Assembly (NCBI RefSeq): GCF_024809975.1
Contig: NZ_JANUDY010000007.1
Coordinates: 124,001-188,000 of the forward strand
DNA from: Comamonas sp. BIGb0152
GTDB lineage: Bacteria; Pseudomonadota; Gammaproteobacteria; Burkholderiales; Burkholderiaceae_C
Reading direction: 5' to 3'
DNA length: 64,000 bases
Below, piece by piece: positions 1 to 8,830 of the stretch (its first letter is position 1; each line of letters opens with the position of its first letter). The position numbers and the translations under genes were made by a program. The notes under the pieces are model-generated. The model saw only the letters and a list, made by a program, of their open reading frames with translations. It searched no databases and had not been told where the DNA came from.

Positions 1-150
1 CTTGTCGGAGACGGCTTCGCTCACACCCATGTTCAGGGTGATCTTCGTCAGGCGAGGCACTTCCATGGAGGAGGTGTAGCCGAACTTCTTCATCAGTTCG
101 GGAGCAATTTGCTCACGGAATTGTTTTTGCAGTCGTGCAACGTTTGCCAT
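1..150 (-). CDS. rplE: 50S ribosomal protein L5, N-terminal part (cut by window edge)
   Basis: The reverse strand encodes about 50 residues beginning [19 protein letters not shown], the conserved start of bacterial L5, which binds 5S rRNA in the large subunit central protuberance. The segment [13 protein letters not shown] is the usual conserved block near residue 35-45. The gene continues beyond the left edge of the window. It starts 10 bases after the rplX stop and is evidently the third gene of the rplN-rplX-rplE run. Identity is secure from the conserved N-terminus; nothing can be said about the missing C-terminal two thirds. Confidence 0.95.
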   Translation of the reverse strand, partial: MANVARLQKQFREQIAPELMKKFGYTSSMEVPRLTKITLNMGVSEAVSDK

Positions 151-160
151 GTCTTACTCC

Positions 161-478
161 TTAGGCTGCGATTTCAGCGCCATTGGACTTAAACACGCGA
201 ACACGTGCGCCGTCGGCGTTCACCTTGATGCCCACGCGATCAGCCTTGCCGGTTGCCGCATTGAAGATTGCCACATTGGATTGGTGGATAGGCATAGCCT
301 TGTCCACGATACCGCCGTTGGTGCCCTTCATGGGGTTTGGCTTGACGTGCTTCTTCACCATGTTGATGCCTTCGATCAACAGATGAGAGTCATCAGCGCG
401 CAACGTCACAACGCCGCGCTTGCCCTTGTCTCGGCCGGTCAGCACGATAACTTCGTCGCCCTTGCGAATCTTGTTCAT
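161..478 (-). CDS. rplX: 50S ribosomal protein L24
   Basis: A 105-residue protein starting [20 protein letters not shown], the KOW motif typical of L24, one of the two assembly-initiator proteins of the 50S subunit. Length matches the family (about 100-106). It lies 12 bases after rplN and 10 bases before rplE on the same strand, the standard rplN-rplX-rplE order of the spc operon, so cotranscription is expected. Nothing unusual in the sequence. Confidence 0.97.
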   Translation of the reverse strand: MNKIRKGDEVIVLTGRDKGKRGVVTLRADDSHLLIEGINMVKKHVKPNPMKGTNGGIVDKAMPIHQSNVAIFNAATGKADRVGIKVNADGARVRVFKSNGAEIAA

Positions 479-490
479 AGTGCTATTCCT

Positions 491-859
491 TTAGAGAACT
501 TCAGGTGCCAACGACACGATCTTCATGAACTTTTCGGTACGCAGTTCACGGGTCACGGGGCCGAAGATGCGGGTGCCGATAGGCTCCAGCTTGGCGTTGA
601 GCAACACAGCAGCATTGCCATCAAATTTGACGAGCGAACCGTCAGGACGGCGAATACCCTTTGCGGTACGCACCACTACTGCACTGTAGATCTCGCCTTT
701 TTTGACGCGTCCACGTGGAGCAGCTTCTTTCACGCTCACCTTGATAATGTCACCAACGCTCGCATAGCGACGGTGCGAACCACCCAGCACTTTGATGCAC
801 TGGACAGACTTCGCGCCGGTATTGTCGGCAACCTCGAGTCGAGATTCTGTCTGGATCAT
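491..859 (-). CDS. rplN: 50S ribosomal protein L14
   Basis: 122 residues when started at the ATG encoding [18 protein letters not shown], the universally conserved L14 N-terminus. An upstream in-frame alternative would add seven residues not seen in the family. L14 is a core 50S protein that contacts 16S rRNA across the subunit interface. It is the first gene of the ribosomal run here. The next gene upstream on this strand is glpD rather than rpsQ, and a good sigma-70 promoter lies in the 226-base gap, so this part of the spc operon looks independently transcribed. Confidence 0.97.
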   Translation of the reverse strand: MIQTESRLEVADNTGAKSVQCIKVLGGSHRRYASVGDIIKVSVKEAAPRGRVKKGEIYSAVVVRTAKGIRRPDGSLVKFDGNAAVLLNAKLEPIGTRIFGPVTRELRTEKFMKIVSLAPEVL

Positions 860-1021
860 TTCAATATTCCCAACTTGCACCAGCAGACCAGACAGCCCAA
901 TAAGAATTAATCCTCATGGACAGCCAAGCAGCCAGTCAGTCTTGGGCCCGTCGTCCACACCGCAACCATTTACGATGCTTCTCCTGGGCAGAAACCTCGC
1001 GCATTAAACGCGAAGCCCTCC

Positions 1022-1050
1022 ATTCTGTCAGAGCTAGCACACTGCGTCAA
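1022..1050 (-). promoter_or_regulatory. sigma-70 promoter for rplN-rplX-rplE
   Basis: On the reverse strand TTGACG is followed after exactly 17 bases by CAGAAT, close to the TTGACA-17-TATAAT consensus. It lies between the glpD stop and the rplN start and would give an untranslated leader of about 155 bases. No other candidate of similar quality was seen in the gap. Start site and activity are inference. Confidence 0.65.
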
Positions 1051-1085
1051 GTGCGCGAGCCCAAACCAGCGGTAAATTTGTATTT

Positions 1086-2684
1086 TTACGCCACTTTTTC
1101 GCCGGCGTACTGCTGCGCCAGCACCAGGAAGGCAGTCAGAGCCGTATCCGACCCCAATTCTTCCTGCAAAATTTCAGCCACGCGCGGCGCCAGTTTGGCG
1201 GCCAGGCGCGCATCCAAAAACAGCAGTCGGCTGCGGCGCGCAAGCACATCTTCCACCGTGCGCGCGTACTCGAAGCGGGCAGCAAAGCGCACCATCGCTT
1301 CGCTCAGACCATTGGCCAGCCAGACATCGGCACCAGGCAGGCCAGCGATGAACTCCGCCTCGCTGCCGTAGGAGTGCATGCCTTGGGCCATGTGCATGCT
1401 GTGCTGGGCCCGGCCCGATGCGGGCGAACCCACCAAGGGCAGATTGACGGTTACGCCACCGGGCTTGCGCGGCAGGCGCCCGGCATCAAAACAGGCGTCC
1501 AGCACGTCTTCGGCCATGGCGCGGTAGGTGGTCCACTTGCCGCCCGTCACCGTCACCATGCCGGATTTGCTGGTCAGCACCGTGTGCTCGCGGCTGATGC
1601 CCTTGGTGTTTTCGCCATCGTCGTCCTGTGGCTTGACCAGGGGGCGCAGACCGGCCCACATGCTGCGCACATCGGCCATGGTCGGCGCGCGGCTGAGGTA
1701 CTTGCCCGCCTCACTCAGGATGAAGCTCAGCTCTTCGTCAAAGGGCCGGGGCTCGCGTGCCAGATCGTGGCGAGGCGTGTCCGTGGTGCCCAGGATCACT
1801 TTGCCCAGCCAAGGCACGGCAAACAGCACGCGGCCATCGGCCGTCTTGGGCACTAGCAGCGCATGGTCCGAGGGCAGAAAATCCCGGTCCACCACCAGGT
1901 GCACACCCTGGCTGGGCGCCACCATGGGCTTGACGGGTTTGCCCATCAGTTCGGCATCCTGCTGGCGCAGATGGTCCACCCAGGGGCCGGTGGCATTGAC
2001 CACGCAGCGCGCACGCACGGTGTAGCGCTGGCCAGACTCGGCATCCTTGCAAACCACGCCGGCCACCCGACCCTCTTCCTGGATCAGCTCCGTCACCGGG
2101 CAGTAATTGACCAGCAAAGCCCCCTTGGCCGCTGCCGTGCGGGCCAGCGCCATGGCCAGCCGCGCATCGTCAAACTGGCCATCCCAGTACTTGACGCCGC
2201 CCTTGAGCCCCTTGTCCTGCACCGTAGGCAGCAGGCGGCGCGTGGCACTTGCCGAGAGAAATTGCGTGGCACCGAGACCGGCCTTGCCCGCCAGCGCGTC
2301 ATACATCTTGAGCCCGATGCCATAGAACGGCGTATCCAGCATCTTGTAGGAAGGCATCACAAAGGCCAGCGGCTGGGCGATGTGCGGCGCGTTGTGCAGC
2401 AAGGTCGTGCGCTCGTGCAAGGCCTCGCGCACCAGCGCGATATTGCCCTGCGCCAGATAACGCACGCCGCCATGCACCAGCTTGGTCGCCCGCGACGAGG
2501 TGCCCTTGGCAAAGTCCATGGCCTCCAGCAGCGCCACCTTGAAGCCACGGGCGGCCGCATCCAGCGCCACCCCCAGACCGGTGGCACCGCCCCCCACCAC
2601 CACCAGGTCAAACACCGGCGCGGCTCCGAGCCGGGCCAGCAAATCGGTACGGTGAACAGACAGCGGTGTGGCAGCAGTGGACAT
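1086..2684 (-). CDS. glpD: Aerobic glycerol-3-phosphate dehydrogenase (FAD)
   Basis: A 532-residue flavoprotein that oxidises sn-glycerol-3-phosphate to dihydroxyacetone phosphate at the inner membrane and passes electrons to quinone. The FAD dinucleotide motif VVVGGGATGLGVALDAAARG is at about residues 28-47, with KGTSSRATKLVHGGVRYL near 61-78 as in GlpD/GlpA enzymes, and a C-terminal helical domain. Length fits the family (about 500-560). It is divergent from glpR, with TTCGTTTT-like decamer repeats between them, and belongs with glpK nearby to glycerol catabolism. Start ATG chosen at MSTAATPLSV. Confidence 0.95.
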   Translation of the reverse strand: MSTAATPLSVHRTDLLARLGAAPVFDLVVVGGGATGLGVALDAAARGFKVALLEAMDFAKGTSSRATKLVHGGVRYLAQGNIALVREALHERTTLLHNAPHIAQPLAFVMPSYKMLDTPFYGIGLKMYDALAGKAGLGATQFLSASATRRLLPTVQDKGLKGGVKYWDGQFDDARLAMALARTAAAKGALLVNYCPVTELIQEEGRVAGVVCKDAESGQRYTVRARCVVNATGPWVDHLRQQDAELMGKPVKPMVAPSQGVHLVVDRDFLPSDHALLVPKTADGRVLFAVPWLGKVILGTTDTPRHDLAREPRPFDEELSFILSEAGKYLSRAPTMADVRSMWAGLRPLVKPQDDDGENTKGISREHTVLTSKSGMVTVTGGKWTTYRAMAEDVLDACFDAGRLPRKPGGVTVNLPLVGSPASGRAQHSMHMAQGMHSYGSEAEFIAGLPGADVWLANGLSEAMVRFAARFEYARTVEDVLARRSRLLFLDARLAAKLAPRVAEILQEELGSDTALTAFLVLAQQYAGEKVA

Positions 2685-2777
2685 GCGAAGTAAGAAGTAA
2701 GGTCAGAAGACTGCAGCGCGCGGCAGACGGTGCCGGACGCGCTGCAAAAAAATAAAACGCCTAAGCCAGGCAGTAGG

Positions 2778-2838
2778 ATTCGCTTTTGCGCTTTTCCAGA
2801 CAAATTTTATTCGTTTTTGATCTTTTTTGTTCGTTATA
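2778..2838. promoter_or_regulatory. Candidate GlpR operator: decamer direct repeats
   Basis: Three consecutive ten-base units with core TTCG/TCT followed by a T run occupy about 2809-2838: ATTCGTTTTT, GATCTTTTTT, GTTCGTTATA. A related pair with core CGCTTTT is at 2781-2795. The spacing of about one helical turn fits tandem binding by a DeoR-family tetramer. They lie between glpD and glpR, and a matching pair sits just before the glpR start. The repeats are seen directly; the regulator assignment is inferred from context. Confidence 0.45.
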
Positions 2839-3010
2839 GGTCAATTTGTAGCGCATCCATCGCGGGTAAAACGCCACAGCATGCCAGCGCAGCATGCCAA
2901 TCTGATGACAACCACACGGCCAAGATGGCGCAGCATCGTCCACCGCGCTGCGGCCCTGCCATGCGCGCGGCCGATGGCGCTGTTGCGTTTTGGACTATAT
3001 TGGCGGGAGT

Positions 3011-3030
3011 TTTTCGTTTTTATTCGTTTC
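3011..3030. promoter_or_regulatory. Second candidate GlpR operator
   Basis: Two adjacent decamers, TTTTCGTTTT and TATTCGTTTC, end 11 bases before the glpR ATG. They repeat the TTCGTTT core of the larger site about 200 bases upstream, suggesting autoregulation and possibly looping between the two sites. Binding is inferred, not shown. Confidence 0.45.
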
Positions 3031-3041
3031 ACAGCCACGCC

Positions 3042-3815
3042 ATGACGGAGCTCTACAACAGCAACCCCCGCCAACTCAAGCTTTTGCAGGAAGTGCAGCG
3101 CCGCAGCTCGGCCACGGTCGAGGAGCTGGCCGCCTTTCTGGGCGTGACCCTGCAGACCGTGCGCCGCGATGTGCAGCGGCTGTCCGAGGCCGGGGTGCTC
3201 ACCCGCTTTCACGGCGGCGTGCGCGTGCCCAACTCCACCACCGAGAACCTGGCGCACCAGCAGCGCGAAGCCCTCAATGCCGATGGCAAGACCCGCATTG
3301 CCCAGGCCGTGGCCGCACAAGTGCCGCACAACTGCTCGCTGATCCTGAACATCGGCACCACCACCGAAGCCATTGCGCGCGCGCTGATGCAGCACCGGGG
3401 CCTGCGCATCATCACCAACAACCTCAACGTGGCCGCCACCCTCAGCAGCAACCCGGACTGCGAGGTGATCGTCGCCGGCGGTGTCGTGCGCGGCCGAGAC
3501 CGGGGCATCATCGGCGAGGCGGCAGTGGACTTCATCCGCCAGTTCCGCGTGGACATCGCGCTCATCGGTATCTCCGGCATTGAATCGGATGGCAGCCTGC
3601 GCGACTACGACTTCCGCGAGGTGAAGGTCGCCCAGACCATCATGGACCAGGCGCGCGAAGTCTGGATGGCGGCCGACCTCAGCAAATTCGGCCGGCCCGC
3701 GATGGTGGAAGTGGGCCCGCTCTCGCGCATCGACCGGCTGTTTACCGATGCGCCGCCCCCCGACCCGTTTCCCCGGCTGCTGCAAGAAGCCCATGTGCAC
3801 TGCACCGTGGCCTAA
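3042..3815 (+). CDS. glpR: DeoR-family transcriptional repressor of glycerol genes
   Basis: 257 residues from the ATG reading MTELYNSNPRQLKLLQ; longer in-frame extensions run through the operator region and are unlikely. The N-terminal DeoR winged helix includes VEELAAFLGVTLQTVRRDV (about residues 29-47) and the family signature RFHGGV. The C-terminal DeoR sensor domain carries LNIGTTTEAIARAL and DIALIGISGIESDGSLRDYD, as in GlpR proteins that sense glycerol-3-phosphate. It lies between divergent glpD and downstream glpK. The glycerol role rests on context plus family resemblance. Confidence 0.88.
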   Translation: MTELYNSNPRQLKLLQEVQRRSSATVEELAAFLGVTLQTVRRDVQRLSEAGVLTRFHGGVRVPNSTTENLAHQQREALNADGKTRIAQAVAAQVPHNCSLILNIGTTTEAIARALMQHRGLRIITNNLNVAATLSSNPDCEVIVAGGVVRGRDRGIIGEAAVDFIRQFRVDIALIGISGIESDGSLRDYDFREVKVAQTIMDQAREVWMAADLSKFGRPAMVEVGPLSRIDRLFTDAPPPDPFPRLLQEAHVHCTVA

Positions 3816-3826
3816 GAACCGGTTCT
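3815..3826. repeat. Perfect 12-base palindrome after glpR
   Basis: AGAACCGGTTCT overlaps the last base of the glpR stop codon and is followed by a partial echo (AAGAAC). It is too short and lacks a T run to be a convincing terminator. It could be a binding site in front of glpK or a processing hairpin. Function unknown. Confidence 0.3.
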
Positions 3827-3916
3827 AAGAACGTATTCACGCTCTCAAGACCTGCCGCACCCGCCCCGCATCTTTGTTGAACTGATTGACCTACCGGCTC
3901 AGACCGGCTTTGAGAC

Positions 3917-5410
<1,494 letters not shown>

Positions 5411-5430
5411 GCCGCTTTTCTAAAACGACA

Positions 5431-5452
5431 ACAGGGGCCGCAGCCCCTGTTT
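5431..5452. terminator. Bidirectional terminator between glpK and aqpZ
   Basis: Perfect 8-base stem ACAGGGGC/GCCCCTGT with a CGCA loop, followed by TTTC on the plus strand and preceded by AAAACGAC, so it can serve both convergent genes. The T tract is short on both sides. Confidence 0.6.
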
Positions 5453-5479
5453 CTGTATGCCCATTCAACGCGTACCGGT

Positions 5480-6181
5480 TCAGTCCTCGTCGCCACGCAG
5501 CAAGGCGCGGTGAATCAGCGCACCGATGATGGCACCCACGATCGGCGCCAGCCAGAACAACCACAGCTGCTCCAGCGCAATGGCCGGGCCAAACAGGGCC
5601 GGGCCGGTGCTGCGTGCCGGGTTGACCGAGGTATTGGTCACGGGGATCGAGATCAGGTGGATCAAGGTCAGGCACAGGCCAATGCTCATACCCGCAAAGC
5701 CCACGGCGGCCTTCTTCGTGGTCGAGCCCAAAATTACCAGCAGGAACACCGCCGTCAGCACCACCTCGGTCAGCAGCGCAGCGAGCATCGAGAACTTGCC
5801 TGGCGAGTGTTCGCCAAAGCCATTGGTGGCCAGATCGGTCACCTGGGCGCCTGCCTTGCCGCTGGCAATCAGGTACAGCAGGCCGGCCGCCACAATGGCA
5901 CCCAGCACCTGGGCGATGATGTAGCCCGGCAGCTCAGAGGCCTTGAAGCGCCCCGCCACCGTCAACCCCACCGACACGGCCGGGTTGAAATGGCCACCGG
6001 AGATGGGACCAAAGGCATAGGCGCCCGTCAGCACCGTCAAGCCAAATGCCAGGGACACACCCAGCAGGCCGATACCGACTTCAGGAAAGGCGGCGGCCAG
6101 CACGGCACTGCCGCAACCACCGAAGGTCAACCAAAAAGTTCCCAGGCATTCCGCCGACCATTTTTGTATGTTTGATGTCAT
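5480..6181 (-). CDS. aqpZ: Aquaporin Z-type water channel
   Basis: 233 residues from the ATG encoding [18 protein letters not shown]. The preceding GAAGGGGTGAG can serve as ribosome binding site, and 16 further upstream residues look non-native. Six transmembrane segments and two NPA boxes are visible: [12 protein letters not shown] and [10 protein letters not shown]. The filter region [16 protein letters not shown] matches the water-selective E. coli AqpZ pattern (His, Thr, Arg) rather than GlpF. It lies convergent to glpK, so a glycerol facilitator would be expected from context, but the residues favour water. A minor role in glycerol permeation cannot be excluded. Confidence 0.9.
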   Translation of the reverse strand: MTSNIQKWSAECLGTFWLTFGGCGSAVLAAAFPEVGIGLLGVSLAFGLTVLTGAYAFGPISGGHFNPAVSVGLTVAGRFKASELPGYIIAQVLGAIVAAGLLYLIASGKAGAQVTDLATNGFGEHSPGKFSMLAALLTEVVLTAVFLLVILGSTTKKAAVGFAGMSIGLCLTLIHLISIPVTNTSVNPARSTGPALFGPAIALEQLWLFWLAPIVGAIIGALIHRALLRGDED

Positions 6182-6286
6182 TTTTCTCACCCCTTCGTCA
6201 CTCAAACCCGCGGCATGCAACGCACACACATGCAGGCCTCAGCTGCGAAATGATAAGCAAGGCCGACGGTTCCTGAATGTGAACAA

Positions 6287-6313
6287 TTGACGGTGCGACA
6301 AGCGCGCTACACT
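6287..6313 (+). promoter_or_regulatory. Possible promoter of the phytase-like lipoprotein gene
   Basis: TTGACG and TACACT are separated by 15 bases and lie just upstream of the ATG at 6327. The short spacer makes it a weak candidate; the leader would be about 10 bases. Confidence 0.35.
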
Positions 6314-6326
6314 TCTCAAAAAATCC

Positions 6327-7574
6327 ATGCAAATCAAGCATAAAAGACACTACACCCCAAGCATAGGTGCCTGCCTGTTGGCACCGCTGCTGCTGCTTCT
6401 GGCCGGCTGCCACACGGCGCCTGCGCCCCCTCTAGCGCAGGACAGTGCCGACCGTGCCGTGGCATGCCATGCCCCCGGCAGCTCCGCGTTCCAACTAGGG
6501 GGTGAGCAGCGCTGGCCGGTAGACCAGTCCTGGGCCGGCACGCCCATTGGCGGGCTCTCGTCCATCGATTACAACCCGGCCGATGGCCGCTATTACCTCG
6601 TCAGCGACGACCGCTCGGTACACGACAGCGCGCGCTGGTACCAGGCCCGCATCCGCTATGACGCCAGCGGCCTGCAGCAGGTCAGCATCATCGACCACCA
6701 GGTTCTGCGCACGCCCGAGGGCCAGGCCTACCCCAGCAGCCGCAGCGCCGCAGCCGATACCCCCGTGCCCGACCCCGAAGCGCTGCGGCTGCTGCCTGGC
6801 GGGCGCAGCCTGGTCTGGAGCAGCGAAGGCGACTTTGCCCGGGGCTTTGGCCCCTCCTTGCAGCAGGCGGGGCTGGACGGCCGCTGGCAAAAGACCTGGC
6901 CGCTACCGCCCCAGCTCCAAGGCCCCCTGCACCCCGGAACAGGCCGAGGGCCGCGCAACAACATGACCTTGGAGGGCATCGCCATCAGCGACGACCAGCG
7001 CAGCCTGTGGTTGTCAATGGAGGGGGCCTTGCGCCAGGATGGCCCGCTGCCGCGCCGTGGCCAGGTGGGCGGGCCGCTGCGCATCACCCAGTACGACCTG
7101 GCCAGCCAGCAGCCAGTGCGCCAGATCGCCTATATCCCCGATGCTCTGCCCCAGGACAACCTGCTGCTGCCGCTGTTTGCACTTAACGGTGTCAGCGAAA
7201 TCCTGGCCGATGGCCCCGACCACCTGCTGGTGCTGGAGCGCGCCTATGTGCTGGGCAGCGGCTTTTCGGTGCGGCTGTACCGCATCAACACCCAGCAGGC
7301 CAGCGACACCTTGGCGATCGATGCACTGCAGGACGCCGCATACACCCCAGCCCGCAAAGAGCTGCTGCTGGATTTTGCCCAGCTGGGGCTGCGCACCGTG
7401 GACAACCTGGAGGGCATGACCTGGGGCCCACGCCTGGCCAGCGGCGAGCGTGTGCTGCTGCTGGTCAGCGACAACAACTTCAACCCCGCCCAGGTCACGC
7501 AGTTCCTGGCCCTGGTCGAAACCCCGCCATGCGCCCCAGCAGCAGGCAGCGCAGGCCAATCGCATCGCAATTGA
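6327..7574 (+). CDS. Esterase-like phytase-family lipoprotein
   Basis: A 415-residue exported protein with a lipoprotein signal: charged start MQIKHKRHY, hydrophobic stretch, lipobox LLAGC with Cys at about residue 28. The mature part has blocks typical of the esterase-like phytase family (beta-propeller): GLSSIDYNPADGRYYLVSDD, DPEALRLLPGGRSLVWSSEG and NNMTLEGIAISDD. Members are often annotated as secreted phosphatases or phytases, but substrates are mostly untested. It stands alone between divergent aqpZ and downstream proC. Envelope location is well supported; the reaction is not. Confidence 0.75.
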   Translation: MQIKHKRHYTPSIGACLLAPLLLLLAGCHTAPAPPLAQDSADRAVACHAPGSSAFQLGGEQRWPVDQSWAGTPIGGLSSIDYNPADGRYYLVSDDRSVHDSARWYQARIRYDASGLQQVSIIDHQVLRTPEGQAYPSSRSAAADTPVPDPEALRLLPGGRSLVWSSEGDFARGFGPSLQQAGLDGRWQKTWPLPPQLQGPLHPGTGRGPRNNMTLEGIAISDDQRSLWLSMEGALRQDGPLPRRGQVGGPLRITQYDLASQQPVRQIAYIPDALPQDNLLLPLFALNGVSEILADGPDHLLVLERAYVLGSGFSVRLYRINTQQASDTLAIDALQDAAYTPARKELLLDFAQLGLRTVDNLEGMTWGPRLASGERVLLLVSDNNFNPAQVTQFLALVETPPCAPAAGSAGQSHRN

Positions 7575-7711
7575 AATTGATAGCAAAACCTGTGCGCCCC
7601 GCATGGCTTGCCGCACGCGCTGTTTGAGCTTTGTGCAGGCCGCCGCTATAGTGGCAGCCACACCAGCCTGCGCTGGATTTGCCCCCTTCCTCTTCGTTTT
7701 TTCTTGCCGCC

Positions 7712-8545
7712 ATGTCCACTACCGATCTGTCCCAATTCCCCGCCATTGCCTTCATTGGCGGCGGCAACATGGCCAGCGCCATCATCGGCGGCCTGATCCG
7801 CCAGGGCCTGCCCACAGACCGCATCCAGGTGGTCGAGCCCTACGAGCCCCAGCGCAATGCCTTGCAGCAGCAATTTGGCATCACAGCCCTGCCCGCGGCT
7901 GACAGCAGCTTGGCGCAGGCCCAGCTTGTGGTCTGGGCCGTCAAGCCGCAAACCTTCAAGGATGCGGCGATCTCGGTGGCCGGTTTCAGCACCCACGCGC
8001 TGCACCTGAGCGTGGCCGCCGGCATCCGCAGCGACAGCATTGCCCAGTGGCTGGGCAATGACCAGATCGTGCGCGCCATGCCCAACACCCCGGCGCTGGT
8101 CGGTCAGGGCATGACGGGGCTGTTCGCCCGCCCGCAGGTGAGCGCGGCGCAGCGGCTGCTGGCCGAGCAGATCATCACCACCACCGGCCAGCTGGTCTGG
8201 GTGCAGCAGGAGTCGCAGCTCGACGCCGTCACCGCGCTCTCGGGCTCGGGCCCGGCTTACGTCTTTTATTTCCTCGAAGCCATGCAGCAAGCCGGCGTGG
8301 AGATGGGCCTGCCCGCCGAACAGGCCTTGCAGCTGGCCATTGGCACCTTCAGCGGCGCATCGCAACTGGCCGCACAGTCGGGCGAAGCGCCTGCGGTACT
8401 GCGCGAGCGCGTCACCAGCAAGGGCGGCACCACCTTTGCCGCGCTGGAGCATATGCGGGCTGCGGATATCGCCGCCCACTTCGTCGGCGCCATGCATGCT
8501 GCCGAGCGCCGTGCCAAGGCCCTAGGCGACGAGTTCGGCGGCTAA
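7712..8545 (+). CDS. proC: Pyrroline-5-carboxylate reductase
   Basis: 277 residues from ATG at MSTTDLSQFPAIAFIGGG; it catalyses the last step of proline synthesis, NAD(P)H-dependent reduction of pyrroline-5-carboxylate. The Rossmann motif IAFIGGGNMASAIIGG is at about residues 11-26. MPNTPALVGQGMTGL and the C-terminal signature ALSGSGPAYVFYFLEAM followed by VTSKGGTT are diagnostic. Length is typical (about 270). An 11-residue upstream extension exists but lacks family support. It appears monocistronic. Confidence 0.95.
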   Translation: MSTTDLSQFPAIAFIGGGNMASAIIGGLIRQGLPTDRIQVVEPYEPQRNALQQQFGITALPAADSSLAQAQLVVWAVKPQTFKDAAISVAGFSTHALHLSVAAGIRSDSIAQWLGNDQIVRAMPNTPALVGQGMTGLFARPQVSAAQRLLAEQIITTTGQLVWVQQESQLDAVTALSGSGPAYVFYFLEAMQQAGVEMGLPAEQALQLAIGTFSGASQLAAQSGEAPAVLRERVTSKGGTTFAALEHMRAADIAAHFVGAMHAAERRAKALGDEFGG

Positions 8546-8763
8546 GAGCCAGCGCCTTTGCGGGCGGTCTGCGTTGTTGCAGCGCTTGCCAATAGCTGGC
8601 TATTGGCTGCGCACTGCGCCTAGCATCCCATCCCGCAAAGACACTGTCGCGGTCCGAGGAGAACAGATTCTCAAACTCCTGCAGCGGCAGTCTCCAGCTA
8701 AATACAGGTGCGCCCCACCTGCGCCAGCAACTTTGCAGAAATGCAGCAACGCATTGCGTATAT
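8546..8763. repeat. Intergenic hairpin region after proC, candidate dispersed repeat
   Basis: The gap contains a perfect inverted repeat GCCAATAGC/GCTATTGGC (8588-8596 and 8599-8607, two-base loop) embedded in GC-rich sequence. There is no T run, so it is not a standard terminator. On the reverse strand the stretch around 8590-8700 reads open for roughly 40 codons, but no protein family is recognised. The layout suggests an intergenic repeat element; a genome-wide copy number is needed to decide. Confidence 0.35.
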
Positions 8764-8795
8764 TTCACACAGAAGTCAAACGCAAAGCGTATAAT
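8764..8795 (+). promoter_or_regulatory. Possible pyrB promoter
   Basis: A perfect -10 hexamer TATAAT is at 8790-8795, 35 bases before the pyrB ATG. The best -35-like hexamer, TTCACA at 8764-8769, leaves a 20-base spacer, which is long. The -10 is convincing and the -35 is not. Confidence 0.45.
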
Positions 8796-8830
8796 TCGGC
8801 CGCATTCACACCTTTGCACGGAGCCAGGTC

